NCBI RefSeq assembly: GCF_043641665.1
Contig: NC_092183.1
Coordinates: 17,901,501 to 17,965,500, forward strand
Length of the DNA: 64,000 bases
Source: Enoplosus armatus
Taxonomy: Eukaryota; Chordata; Actinopteri; Centrarchiformes; Enoplosidae
Direction of reading: 5' to 3'
The position numbers were made by a program, and so were the translations under genes. Position 1 is the first letter of the stretch. Each line of letters starts with the position of its first letter. Below the pieces are notes generated by a model. It was not told where the DNA came from and made no database searches. It was given only the letters and a program-made list of their open reading frames with translations. Below are positions 25,472-36,839 of the stretch, piece after piece.

Positions 25472-26063
25472 TTTGAAGGGAGGAGGGTTAATGATAGCAA
25501 ATAAAGAAAAGTAAACAGCGGGTGGCTAACGAGTGCTAATTTAGTTTGGCGCTCTGCTATGAATTAATGAAGAGATCACTCGGATGCCACAGCAACAGAG
25601 GGGAGGAGTTGTCTTGTGGGACGACAGTGAGGGGCCCCAGTTAAGCCGCTGATCATTTTAGGGTCCTGAGATGCCTCTCTGTTGTCTGGAAACATGAGCA
25701 TGACATAACGTCTCACTTCGCTCACTGGCATCCATCCATAGAAAATCTCCTCCTTTAATTTCACTTTTCAAAATCTTTCCTCCTTTGTCTTGTTTTTTTT
25801 TTTTTTAAACATCTTTCTTCTTTTCCTGCTCTTTGCCACGCTTTGCCTTTCCATCCATCCTCACGCTGTCCCCACACCTCTCCTCCTCCTCCTCCTCCTT
25901 CACTTTGTCCCTTCTCCCGTCATGGCCTGTCGGCGCCGATGCAGCGGTGAGATTGTAACATGGCTCATCCAATTGTGGTCTGTCACATCAGGTACAAACT
26001 GGTACTGATCAGGGCCTCATTCATTTCCACACCACTCCATCATGACATCGTGCACATCTGCTG

Positions 26064-26066
<3 letters not shown>

Positions 26067-26099
<33 letters not shown>
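26067..26099. repeat. (CA)n microsatellite
   Basis: CA repeat of about 33 bp. Confidence 0.97.
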
Positions 26100-27440
26100 A
26101 TAAACATAAGCCCCCTCAAGTGCTCATAAAACCCCATAAAACATGCTCAAATCAGAGAGGAGAGACAGGTCTGTAGAAAAGAGCGAGTGAACAAGATAAA
26201 GCAATCAAGAGAGGCGTAGCATTTTAGACAATAGGTCCACATAACAGCACAGCAATTAGTAATCAATTACCTGACTGTGAGGAACAGTGAGGGGGTGGTT
26301 CTGTACAACAAACTCACTCTTACAAAAACTCCAAGAAGGGCACAAATAAGAAGAGACAATAATTGTGGAAAAGGAGCTGGATGATGAGGAGGAGGTTGAG
26401 GAGGAGGACAATGAACAGTGTGGACAGTAAAGTGAAGGAATAAAGAGCACATTTAAAACTTGTTTACCATTGTGACCTGGCAAGTGTTTTACATTAGTGT
26501 ACAGGTGGACAAGGCTCTTAAATTTGATGGGAAACAAGGTCACTAAACCCTCAGCAAAGGACAGAATTTTCATCTTCATGTAATTTTACCTGTGCAGATA
26601 ATGACACTCATCCAGCTGGCAAGTCTTTCAATGTGGTATCAATGTGGTTTTAATAGATGTTTATATTGTTTAGGGTTTCATATGTGATTGAAAGGCAAGG
26701 TCATTATAGACAATCAATCGAAACTGTGAAAGAGCAGAAAATACTAAGGCCTGTCTCTTAGTCTCACCTAAGGACACACAAAATCTATATCTAATCAGAA
26801 AGTGTGGTGATGCTTTTGGGTCTGGCTGATGGCACAGATCTCCCTCCATTACATTACATATTGGGCCAGTCAGGTGAAAAGGCTATCAAAGCAAGTAGGT
26901 TTTCGGGTAACTAACTGTTTGTCTTTAGGCTGTCTTCTGGCTAACAGGCTAAATACTGAGCGAGTGTCTCAGTGGATTCACCCTGTGATCCCTCTAAGTT
27001 TGAACCTGGGCCCTTGGGGGTTGACAGAAGTTGGTTTTAGCTCGGTTTTAGGGGGATCAGTATGTATCAGTGACAGCCTTGAGCAGTAGCTCTCGGCAGA
27101 GCAGCAGGCCCTGGTGTTTGGTCAGTCACAGCAGACACAAATCTGGTACTATTTCTCCGGGGAACGGTGATTATCTTGGTTTGGTAACCACACTTCGTGT
27201 CTCAACTTGATTTGTCTCAAAAGGCAATTGGTTTCACAGCAAGAATTAGTTTAGCTCGAGATTGAGGCTGACAGCATCAGGCGTGATTGCTGCCATCATG
27301 ATCATCATTTTCAGTCATCAACATGGTCATGATTGCAAAACACTCATAGGCCTCATATTGCCATTAACATTTAGTTCAAACCAATAAACATCAGCTGCAA
27401 AAAGCCTTAAATAAGTCCTCAGCAATGATTCTGTTGAAAG

Positions 27441-27650
27441 CTCTTTTTTTGGCATTTCACTTTATTTGACAGGACGGAGGAAAGAGACATGAAAAGTGTG
27501 TGTGTGAGAGAAAGAGAGAGAGAGAGGGCGAGAGAGACAGAGAGAGAGAGGATGACATGAAGCAAAGGGCCCGAGCTGGACTCAAACCCGGGCCTCTGCG
27601 GTAAGGACTCAGCCTTGACATGTGGCACATGCTCTACTAGGGCAGCTAAA
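27441..27650 (-). mobile_element. tRNA-derived SINE
   Basis: Read on the minus strand it begins with a tRNA-like head containing A-box-like TAGTAGAGCATGTGCC (about 27622-27640) and B-box GGTTTGAGTCC (27578-27588). It continues through AGCTCGGGCCCTTTGC and CATGTCATC, crosses a CT-rich part that has expanded, and ends with CAAATAAAGTGAAATGCC and an A run. This layout matches a tRNA-derived SINE family that I know as frequent in percomorph fish. No clear target duplication is seen. Confidence 0.75.
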
Positions 27651-28183
27651 CAAAATGAACATTACAAATTAAAGCATATTTTAATGTTTGTTACACACGG
27701 AGTAAAATCATTTTCTCTGAATCATCCACTGACTCATGTAACACAGTGCACAAATCAGCCGCAACTCACTGAATTTGGAAGTTTGGCTTTAAAAATCCCA
27801 TGCTGGGTTTTAGCATTTAAACATCTCACAGCCCCTTTGAGTCCCCAAACACACCACGTAGCCACATATTAATTGAGTGAATGATTAAAACAAGGCATAA
27901 GCACTTTTGTCAACAAAAAAATGCATCATAATCCTTTTTTTATTGCATTTCTCTGGGCCTGATTAGCCAGTATCGTGCTGTGTGGAAAGTACATGGCACA
28001 TTTTCTAGTAATAGCTCTGCCTGGGACAAGGCTATAACCGTCACACCCTCATACCTCTTCATCTACAGGTAGATAAGGTTAATTCACTGTCTAATGGGCT
28101 GGGGATCTGATGAACCATTTGATGTTAAAGGGTAATTGACTATGTCTGAGTAGTGTTGTGTGTGAGGGGAGATCAGGAGATTT

Positions 28184-28202
28184 TGTGTGTGTGTGTGTGT
28201 GT
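28184..28202. repeat. Short (TG)n microsatellite
   Basis: TG repeat of about 19 bp in the intergenic region. Confidence 0.9.
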
Positions 28203-31200
28203 TGGGGAGGGAGTATCACTCTCGGAAGCACAGATGTGTCAACATACTGTCAGAAAAGATTACAGACATCATTAAATATTCCCTCTGTGACCTTAAAGCC
28301 ATCCCTCCCACCTCTGCACTGACTCATCAGTACATTCTGTAGTTGTTTGTGGTCAGTTTCTATACTGCCTGGATTGCTATACACAGTCATGTGCCAAATA
28401 ACTGTGACTGTATTATAAACATAACAACTTGTTTCATCTGACCCATCTTTCAGAGTAACGATAACCTAGGAACCTCTTCCTCGCGTGGTCACAGGTGGTC
28501 CGCCACACCTTCCCCATGTGACGACACTGAGCAGAGAGGAAACCGGGCCGGACGTGTAATCAAAAAGCTCCCACTGACCCCAAACTGCGTATCTTTGTGT
28601 GTCGCTTTGCTGCTGTTACTGTGACATTAAGCAGATAGGAGACTTACATTACTCCTCAGGGCTGCGAGGACACCGGGAGAGGGGTTGTCATGGAAACGGA
28701 CCCCTACATGGCTGTCAGAATTGTTTAATTATTCAGGACCACCATCACTGAGCATCAGCGGGTAATCAACTGGAACTGCTGAACCGATTGAATGGTGAGA
28801 TTAAAAAATTATACAACGTGGCGAGTTGGGGAATCCAGATGAACTTACCTTGAATATACAGTTAGGCTATAAAGCTCCTGGGTGGACCCAGCTAATGAGT
28901 ATTTGCTGCTCTGCACACATTTCTATGCAAACACGCACATGCTCACAACAGTAGGCTAATCCACTAATCTAAGGCAGGCAGGAAGCTATTCTTTCTTCTA
29001 TCAGAGTTCATGTCAAGTTTTTGCTACAGGTGTATATTGCTTTGAATATAAATTTGCTCAGGCATTTAAAAACACTGGAGATGTACATACTGTACATGTG
29101 GCCCAGGTGTGCATCCGCTGAACAGATACACATGCTTTCTGCCATACAAAACCAAAATGCAGTAGGTTGTTTAGTCACAATTCAGTTAAGACCATCATCT
29201 GACTTGTTGACGTTTGTTTTGATATATTGATTGTCTTGCTATAATAATGTATAATTTCAAAGAAAACAACATGTTTTTAAAATGTGTTGTTACTACAAAA
29301 CACAGCTACAAACCAGGCTAAACCCAGTTAAAGCTAGCTGGTAAGATAGCCACGGCTCAAGCTAAATTTACTTACTTTCCTCCCCAAGCTTTTTCTTGTA
29401 ATTTAAATATATCAATAATGGTGGGCTAATTGAATTTGTTATCCCACGTAAATGAGGCAGTAGCCGGTCATATAATAAAAACAGCCAAACTAATGTTAGT
29501 CCTGCTAAGACTAGCCTAGCTTAGCAGAGTAGCATTAACTGCCATCTCAGCTTTTGAATGCCTCGATCCCAATTTGAAGCGGTTAAGCAACTTCTAAATC
29601 ACATGATTAATTGTATTAAATTGTAAATTAATTTATTATACTGGTTTCAAGGTAATTATTAACAAATGGTTATGAAAAGCTAAAGAACACCTTCTATATT
29701 TCCCCCTTATATTCAGTTTCAGACTGCCTTTAGGTTTTATCTATGGTCATGTATCGATGTAATTTTGTTGGTCAATGTGATTATTTGTTGCAAAATAAAA
29801 AATATGTCTAAAAGATATCAAATGAACATCCTATCCATGTGTTACACAATTTACCCAGTCAACATGAAAACTTTAAACCCTTATTATTCTCAACTTTAGA
29901 TTTTCTGTACTTTTTTGTCTCCTGTCCTCCAATTTCTTTTTTGTCTCCTCATCTAACCTCTAGAAGAACGGTTGGAAAGAGCAGATGCCTGGTAGTGTTA
30001 AAAACTATAAAAACACAAAAACAGGGGAAAAAAATACAGTAACTACAGATGCATCACAATGTAGAGTGTGTGTTGCTATAGTTATTCCCTCCTCATGAAA
30101 ACAATATACAGTATATCGCTAAAGGCTACCGCCCACACTCGGGCACACACAGGAGTCTCTACAGTGTCATATTTTTAGCCTTGGCATTTCTCTAATTGTA
30201 TTTGCACAGTAACACAAAAGCGTGTTACATAATTAAAACTCAGCTGTAAAGAACACTCAGTCCACCCATGTGACATAGAAACATAATCATCAAAGGATTT
30301 ACAAAAAAAAAAGAGAGAGATAGAAAGCCCATAGGAAGCTTTTGACATATGTTGAGTCAATGTCAGGAAATATTGTCACTGCCTGTACTGATAATGTCTC
30401 AATGTGAACGTTTAAATTTGTCCAGGTCCAACTAAAACACAGGGTCATGCAGAGACAATTGGTGAGAAACAAAGAGAAAGATGAAGAGTAATCCCACCAT
30501 TGTGTGTCGTTTTGTCTCTCCTTATGGCAGACGCCTGGGTGTCAGAGGACGTTACTGTCCTCATGTGCATCGTTTTTGCCTGCAAACTGTGTCACACCAA
30601 TCTGTCGTCACTCATTTTCAGAATGGTGTGAAGTGTGGGGGAGCACTCGGTCTTCATGGTCAGAGACCATTTTATGGACAAGTAAATTCACTGTCAGAGC
30701 CATATGGTGGGCTGTGGTCTGTTACGACTGCACCGTATTTCTTTGGGCAGTGACAGTTTTTATATCCTTTTCTTCTCAAGGATCTTCACGCACTGGCACA
30801 CACAGAGGCGATCAATCTCACCAGGATATCGGCAGCAGCAGTATGCCACGTGTTTGCCTGATGTGATGAGGCAGCTCCCTGGATCTATTAACTTTTATTT
30901 ATCCATTTACCTTATGTTGCGGTTTGTTTTTAGCTCCAACTGCTGACTTTAGAACAAGTTACCGCGTGTGGATGATGAATTCATCATTTTCTTACTGCAG
31001 CTTGTCTCTCATCCATAATTTGCAGTGGTAAAAGCAACTACTGCACTCCAGCATGCCATATCTATATACATATATATATTTACTTTACATCAAATACAGT
31101 ATTTTTGCATGTTTGATAGAAGTCAACTTTGATCTCCAGGGGCTCATTAAAACTCTATGATACCCCTATGGCCACTTCCCATCTGTGTTGGCGACTGGTG

Positions 31201-32010
31201 TAGTGAAATAAACAGTGATGGTTACAGTTTGATGGTGATTTTGTTAGTGTACTAAGCTGGGAAAAACAGACTATTTGAATGTGTTACAATAGAAATTACA
31301 TACTACAAACATTTATAAGTCTTCTACTTACATTTCCCGCACACCGCCACTTGGATACAATTTACTGTACTGACTTTGTTTCAGTGTCAGATATGAAAAT
31401 GTGGATTTGTTCTTAGATGCATTTCAAAGCAGAAGGCAGGAATTCCTTAAAAACACTAGGATGCCCCCAAGTGGTGAACTGATGCAAAAAGCAAACCCCA
31501 ATGAACATAAAGACTAATTTGCATTCGCACTGTCAGACATATAACTTGGGAGAGGCCATTCTCTTCTACCTGCTGCTGTAAGCAAATGATAAAATGTGGT
31601 TGTATCACAAAGCATAAATGTTTATTTAATTGGCAATTTCATAACAAATGCTGAGTTTCCATGTTGAAAGAACCGGCTTACATTTTTTCAAATGACTTAT
31701 TAATTGACAAAAAACAAAAACACAGTAAATACACATGCTATTGACAACCTGTTTGATTTCCATTTCCATTACATGTACAGTTTGAGTTATAACATTAAAC
31801 ACCATATTTACAAAGCTCACTTCTAATTAAAAAAAAGAACTCTCTGGTTGTGCATCTTCAAAGCATCAATTGAACAAAAGGCAAGGGTTGGAAACGTTTC
31901 TCTCTCGTTCTTTTGCTCTTTTTAACAGTAGAGTGGTTAAAAGGCAACAAGGTAATTGTCTTCCAGAGGATCTATGTCTCTATCTCACATGGTCAGTCAT
32001 ATACTTACAG

Positions 32011-32072
<62 letters not shown>
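32011..32072. repeat. (CA)n microsatellite
   Basis: Pure CA repeat of about 62 bp. It would read as (UG)n in a long cemip2 3' UTR. Confidence 0.97.
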
Positions 32073-32073
<1 letters not shown>

Positions 32074-32849
32074 CACAGATAGGTACTTATCATCGCTCAG
32101 TGGGGGAGCCCTGCTCACATCCAAACACCCTTTGAAAGATTATATACTGTAAGTCTCAACATAAAGCCTTATACCTCACAGCTGGTATATGCTCTGTATG
32201 CATTTTGCTGCTCACTACTGCACAGTCAAGGTACCAACTCTAAACAGGCACCCTGTATTGTATCTAAACACGGTTTTGGCAAAAATGCACATGAAAAGAT
32301 CCTGAATGAGGCAGATGAAAGGTAAAACATTCAATTCTGTTCGAGAGAAAAAAAAAAAAAAAAAAAGTAATATATACGAATATTTGTGCTCCATATGTGG
32401 CCAGCACTTGAGACATCATCACTGTGAAGATATGAGATAAAAGATCCAGTAAGTCCATGTAGGAATCCATAAAAAGGTGCTTAAAATCTTGCGTTGTACA
32501 GCTGCACGATGATCAGCGGAGGTTTTCCTGCCAAAGATTCAGTTATTACAGACATCTACTAAAAAGCTAAAAGATGTGTGTGAGGATTGGTGGTGAGAGA
32601 GAAATTGCCGACATGACTTATCTATGCAACAGAATTTTTGTATGATAGAAAGACAAGATAGTCAGATGAATTTAACTGCAAGCTACAATATGTCTATATA
32701 ACCATTTAAATATTAATATGGCTTGTGGTGACTTAAAATATAGGTGTTTTGCATCAAATAATCTTAATCGCTAACACACCTAACCTGCTGGCGCTGTTTT
32801 TACACTACACTACAATTTTTGCTTAATATTGCTGTTAAATTCAAAGATA

Positions 32850-33045
32850 CAATGGCATTTATTTTCATTATTTCCCTTTGACCTGAGCACATCTAATCCA
32901 TCTCATTTCATTGTCAGTTCCAATCGAACTTTGTCTCACTTCAGGGACAATGCAATTTATTTTCATAATTTCCTCCTGGCCTGTGTGTATCTAATGCATC
33001 GTGTTCTGTTTTCACACTCAATCTAATCCATTCTGTTTTCATTTA
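32850..33045. repeat. Diverged tandem duplication in the cemip2 3' region
   Basis: The text around GCATTTATTTTCATTATTTC and CATCTAATCCATC recurs about 98 bp later as GCAATTTATTTTCATAATTTC and TATCTAATGCATC, with a further partial echo (CAATCTAATCCATTC) after that. Each full copy contains a minus-strand AATAAA, so the duplication doubles a candidate poly(A) signal. Confidence 0.6.
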
Positions 33046-33423
33046 CTACATAATAAATAATAAGATTGACAGGTAGATGTTAAAGGTTACTTTGGGTTTG
33101 TTTTTGTCCAAGATAAACAACCAGGATGTTTTAAATCTCTATTTGATCACTTTGGCTGATAAGGCAAGTTGTGTCTTTAAAAAGGAAAGTGCATTGACTC
33201 AACAGCCGCATGGCATACTTACACATACACACGCACACACACACACAAAAATACTCACCCCGTTCATAATAAAATTCCTTCTCTCCACTTGAAATTGGTA
33301 AATATCTTTGCCATTGTTAATAAATTAAAGGTTCAGCAGTTCACATTCATCAGCTGGTTGTGTGTATTTGTGTATCTGTGTGCAAGAGGGTTTTGGGTAG
33401 TTCAGTTGTGTAGTTCACATTGG

Positions 33424-33623
33424 TCATTGTAGTCCTGTGGCTTTTTTGAGTAGCTCCAGGTCTTTGCGCGTTTGAGCTACAGGTGGTGTACAGCCGTATG
33501 CCTCCAAACCCAGGGGCAAGTACCTCTCCTGCAGCCCCAGGAACTCATCCCCCTGCCCAGCCTGTAGCGAGACCCATGGAGGGGGTGAAGAACTACCCTG
33601 GAAGCCCCAAAGTGCCAGACTCT
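33424..33623 (-). CDS. cemip2: cemip2 coding exon 23 (last), stop TGA
   Basis: The acceptor CTGCAG precedes AGAGTCTGG, and the first two bases complete a Glu codon begun in exon 22. It encodes the C-terminal end of the second GG domain (SLALWGFQG) and the tail EAYGC, RKDLELLKKATGLQ, followed by TGA at 33424-33426. The human protein ends similarly (DEYGC, RRDLELLKQAS). Confidence 0.95.
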
Positions 33624-36600
33624 CTGCAGTGAGACGTAGCAATAAGAGGAAGTGTGAGGAAGAGAGACTTTGCCCCAAAATACAGAAACTAGACTGACAA
33701 AGAAACATGTCACTGACCTTTACTGTGCAGATCAGCAGCTTTGGCCATACCAAAGGAGACCAGATATGGTGCTACACCAACCAGGCCTTCAGGTTGACCT
33801 CGTGTTGCCATGAGCACTATTGACCTGTTGAGGAAACAAAAATGTCTCTAAGTTAAGCAAGAATGTGCATAATTCTGATATTCTTGGCTGGTGTATGTTT
33901 ATGCAACATTCATAGTTTGTTTCAGACTGTGTGAGCAGTGTGGTCTTATTCTCCCAGGCTCACCTCTTTGGTATTCCAGTTTTTAGGTACTGTTCCATTT
34001 TGGCGTCCATCTTGGCAAATGAGGTTTTCTTGCTGACTTTCCCAGAGCACGCATCCACTGAGACCAGGAAATACCCAGGCTGAGAGAAGGGCATGGTCAC
34101 CTCATTCACCTGGCAGGTGACAGGAAGAAATAGGCTAAATAAACCCTGATTCACAAGTTCAAGTCATATAGATATGATAATGTATACTTGAGGCCTGGCA
34201 TTCTCACAGTGATAAAGGAGCGGTTATCTCCTCTCAGCTGCTCTTTGCTGCTGAGAGACTTGACTTGTGTCTGGAGGTAGGAAGTCCATGGCTCACTGGA
34301 AAACACAAGCTGAGACAGAGACACATTGCTCAACAGTGGTGGCTTGTGTTTTAAGCGGCAGAACGGAAGTCATCTTAAATGTAGCAACACAAACCTGTTT
34401 AGCACCGCAGCCTTTGCAGGGTTGTGTATGGAGGGCTGGCATAGGCACCACTGCTGAGGGTGTCTTGGAGTACTTGGGGTAGGCCTTCGCTGTGCAGTTG
34501 CAGGTCTGTTTGGAGGACGTGGTGGCCATGACTTTCACTCTTTCGCAGCCTTTTACTGAACAGTAGCTGTGACCGTCACGACCATGCCGGGCCCGAAGGT
34601 AGAGCCACAACAAGCTGAGGGAGGAAGACAGGAGAAAAAGAGTTACAGAGTTTAATAAACTTTCAGAAACCAGAGAGCCTAGGAGAAATAAAAAGGGATG
34701 AAAGATGACATGCTTCATACTACTCGGCCATCAGTGTGAGAAGGTTGACCTTTATAGGCCAATGCAAGTCAAAAACAAAGTCTCAAAACTCTCAAAGGTT
34801 AACTTGCTCCTTCTTTTTGAGCATACTGCAATGAGTGTGTGAGAGGGGTAAAAGAAAAACTGAAAAAAGTAGCAAACTGAGAGGATTGGGTTTTGTTCTC
34901 TCACCCAACAGTTCGATCAAAATAGTACTTTCTCTCCATTGGTCTCCTCTCCAGCTCTGCGAGGGATGACACAGTGCCATAGTCTGTGATGTCATCAAAG
35001 GTGTTGTTTTGCCTATCGTTGATGTCGGCCATGATCTGAAATGTGGTGTCTGATGGGTAGCAGAGTCCCACTAGCACCCAGTCATCTCTGAGTGGGAAAA
35101 ATGACATAAGGAATTAAAACAATCTTGTCGTTCCTTGGCTTTCTCTGAGAGATAAATATATCCTCATTTCCCCATCAAAATTGCAAGATATTAGAGAAAT
35201 GCCATGACTTGCAGCAGGCATGGTCTCACACACACACACACACATCTACACCTGCTGCTGATTTTTGTTACTCACTTGTCGAAGTTGATGAGAGAGAGGA
35301 CAACCTCTCTGGGCGCAGGTCCACTCCAGTGCAGAGTGTAGCTCTTGCTCATCATCAGAATGGGTTGGTACTGCTGAGACAGCGCCCCCTGGCTGTTAAT
35401 CCCCCTCAGTAGCAGAGGAGCATTAGGGTATTCATCTCTATTGATGGATAAACTGAGGCTGGAGGCTCCCTGGGTCTGGATGTACACCTAAAGGGAGAGG
35501 AGGATGTGGTAGAGTGCAAGGGTCAGGAAGGGTGCACATTTCATTAGAAGGACAGAACAACAAGAATGAGATGTACACCCTGACATGCGGTACCTGAGAG
35601 TAGCGGCCGCTGCAAATCACTCCATTCCACTGGGACATGTTCACACAGCCGGGATGTTGGATCAGGTAATTGTCTGCTCTGCCAACGTAGGTGTCTCTGT
35701 AGCCTGTTACTGACCCGTCCACGTCGTGAAAGATGGAGTTTTTGTCACCGTCCAGGTCATTTTCTTCGAACCACTGCCCAGGGCGACCAAAGAACGTCCG
35801 CAGACCCACCTGAGGATATTATTTGCAAAGAGTGTTGTGAATGCCACCATCTACATTTTAGCAGTATATATATCGATTCAGGGTGTTCAATGCTCTCTCC
35901 AATGCAGCTGCTATTTACTCACTTTCTAGGGATTGTATTTAAGGGACTGGAAATGTTTACTGTATGTCTAGGATGAGTAAAGCAAAGTCATTATAGTTTA
36001 AGAGATCAGGTCTGGTGAGCTGAAGATACAGAAAGACATTTACAGTAAATTGAGTTGTGTGTCACATTTAAGAAAAGGCATTGCACTGTACTGTACTACC
36101 ACAAGAGGGCACCAGTGATTTACAATGGTTTCTAAACCTGACTCAGGCCTGACTCTAAAAGGGGTCCCCCTTTCTTCTCCTTTCTTCTGTTAACTAATGC
36201 TCCATATAACCTTCAACTCCGTGACTGTGATCTGAGTTGTGATCCAATGATCAAAGTGACAAACAAATAGGAGCAAACTGCCAAAGAGGAAACCGTCAGA
36301 CCCGGTGTACCAAGAGGATGGACACATACAACAAGGTAGAGAGAAAAGGTAAAGTAAAATAAAATGTATAACTACAACTACTTTATTTCCAACAGCAGTG
36401 AATCTGCAGAGCAGAAAACAACAGAGCGATAAAGAAGAAGGAAGTGAGAATGAAAAAAGAGCTGACCAAAATACAGAGTTATAAACAGGACCATAAGAGT
36501 CACATGACAGCTCTATGTTGACCCCCAGTGTTAACAGGTCTAAACATTGACTGTGTAGTGTGCTTATGATGTCTCAAGTGTAGTGTTATGAAACCAAGAT

Positions 36601-36795
36601 GTTTACTCACAGTGGAGTGGAAGTTGAGCTGGGATAGGTTGTTTCGTGGGGTGAGCTGCCAGGTGTTCTTCAAGTTGAATCCCACTGCGCTGGTATAACG
36701 CTCTGGTGTAGGGATGTATCCACGAAATGTACTCTGTGTAAGCCGCACCGGACCATCATAGATCTGGAAACCTCGGATTGGGAACGTCCTATAGT

Positions 36796-36839
<44 letters not shown>

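Larger units (their letters stand above)
16721..31600. other. Intergenic region between trpm3 and cemip2
   Basis: About 15 kb in which I find no exon with splice signals and recognisable protein. It carries many CA tracts, a poly(A) run, a tRNA-derived SINE at 27441-27650, a LINE/SINE tail at 20220-20272 and one copy of a dispersed repeat at 18361-18470. Open frames are short and mostly created by low-complexity sequence. Regulatory elements for trpm3 or cemip2 may lie here, but the sequence alone does not mark them. Confidence 0.6.
31600..33423 (-). other. cemip2: Probable cemip2 3' UTR and downstream flank
   Basis: Below the cemip2 stop codon the minus strand carries AATAAA at 32956-32961, 32858-32863 and 31621-31626, which are candidate poly(A) signals 0.47, 0.57 and 1.8 kb after the stop. 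Which one is used cannot be told from sequence. The stretch holds a 62-bp CA tract, an A20 run (plus strand) near 32347 and a diverged tandem duplication at 32850-33045, and no coding potential. Confidence 0.5.

Noticed and set aside
30481..30866. Overlapping 80-120-codon open frames in three plus-strand frames
   Set aside because: Three frames open at once points to composition, not coding. No transposase, receptor or other motif could be recognised.
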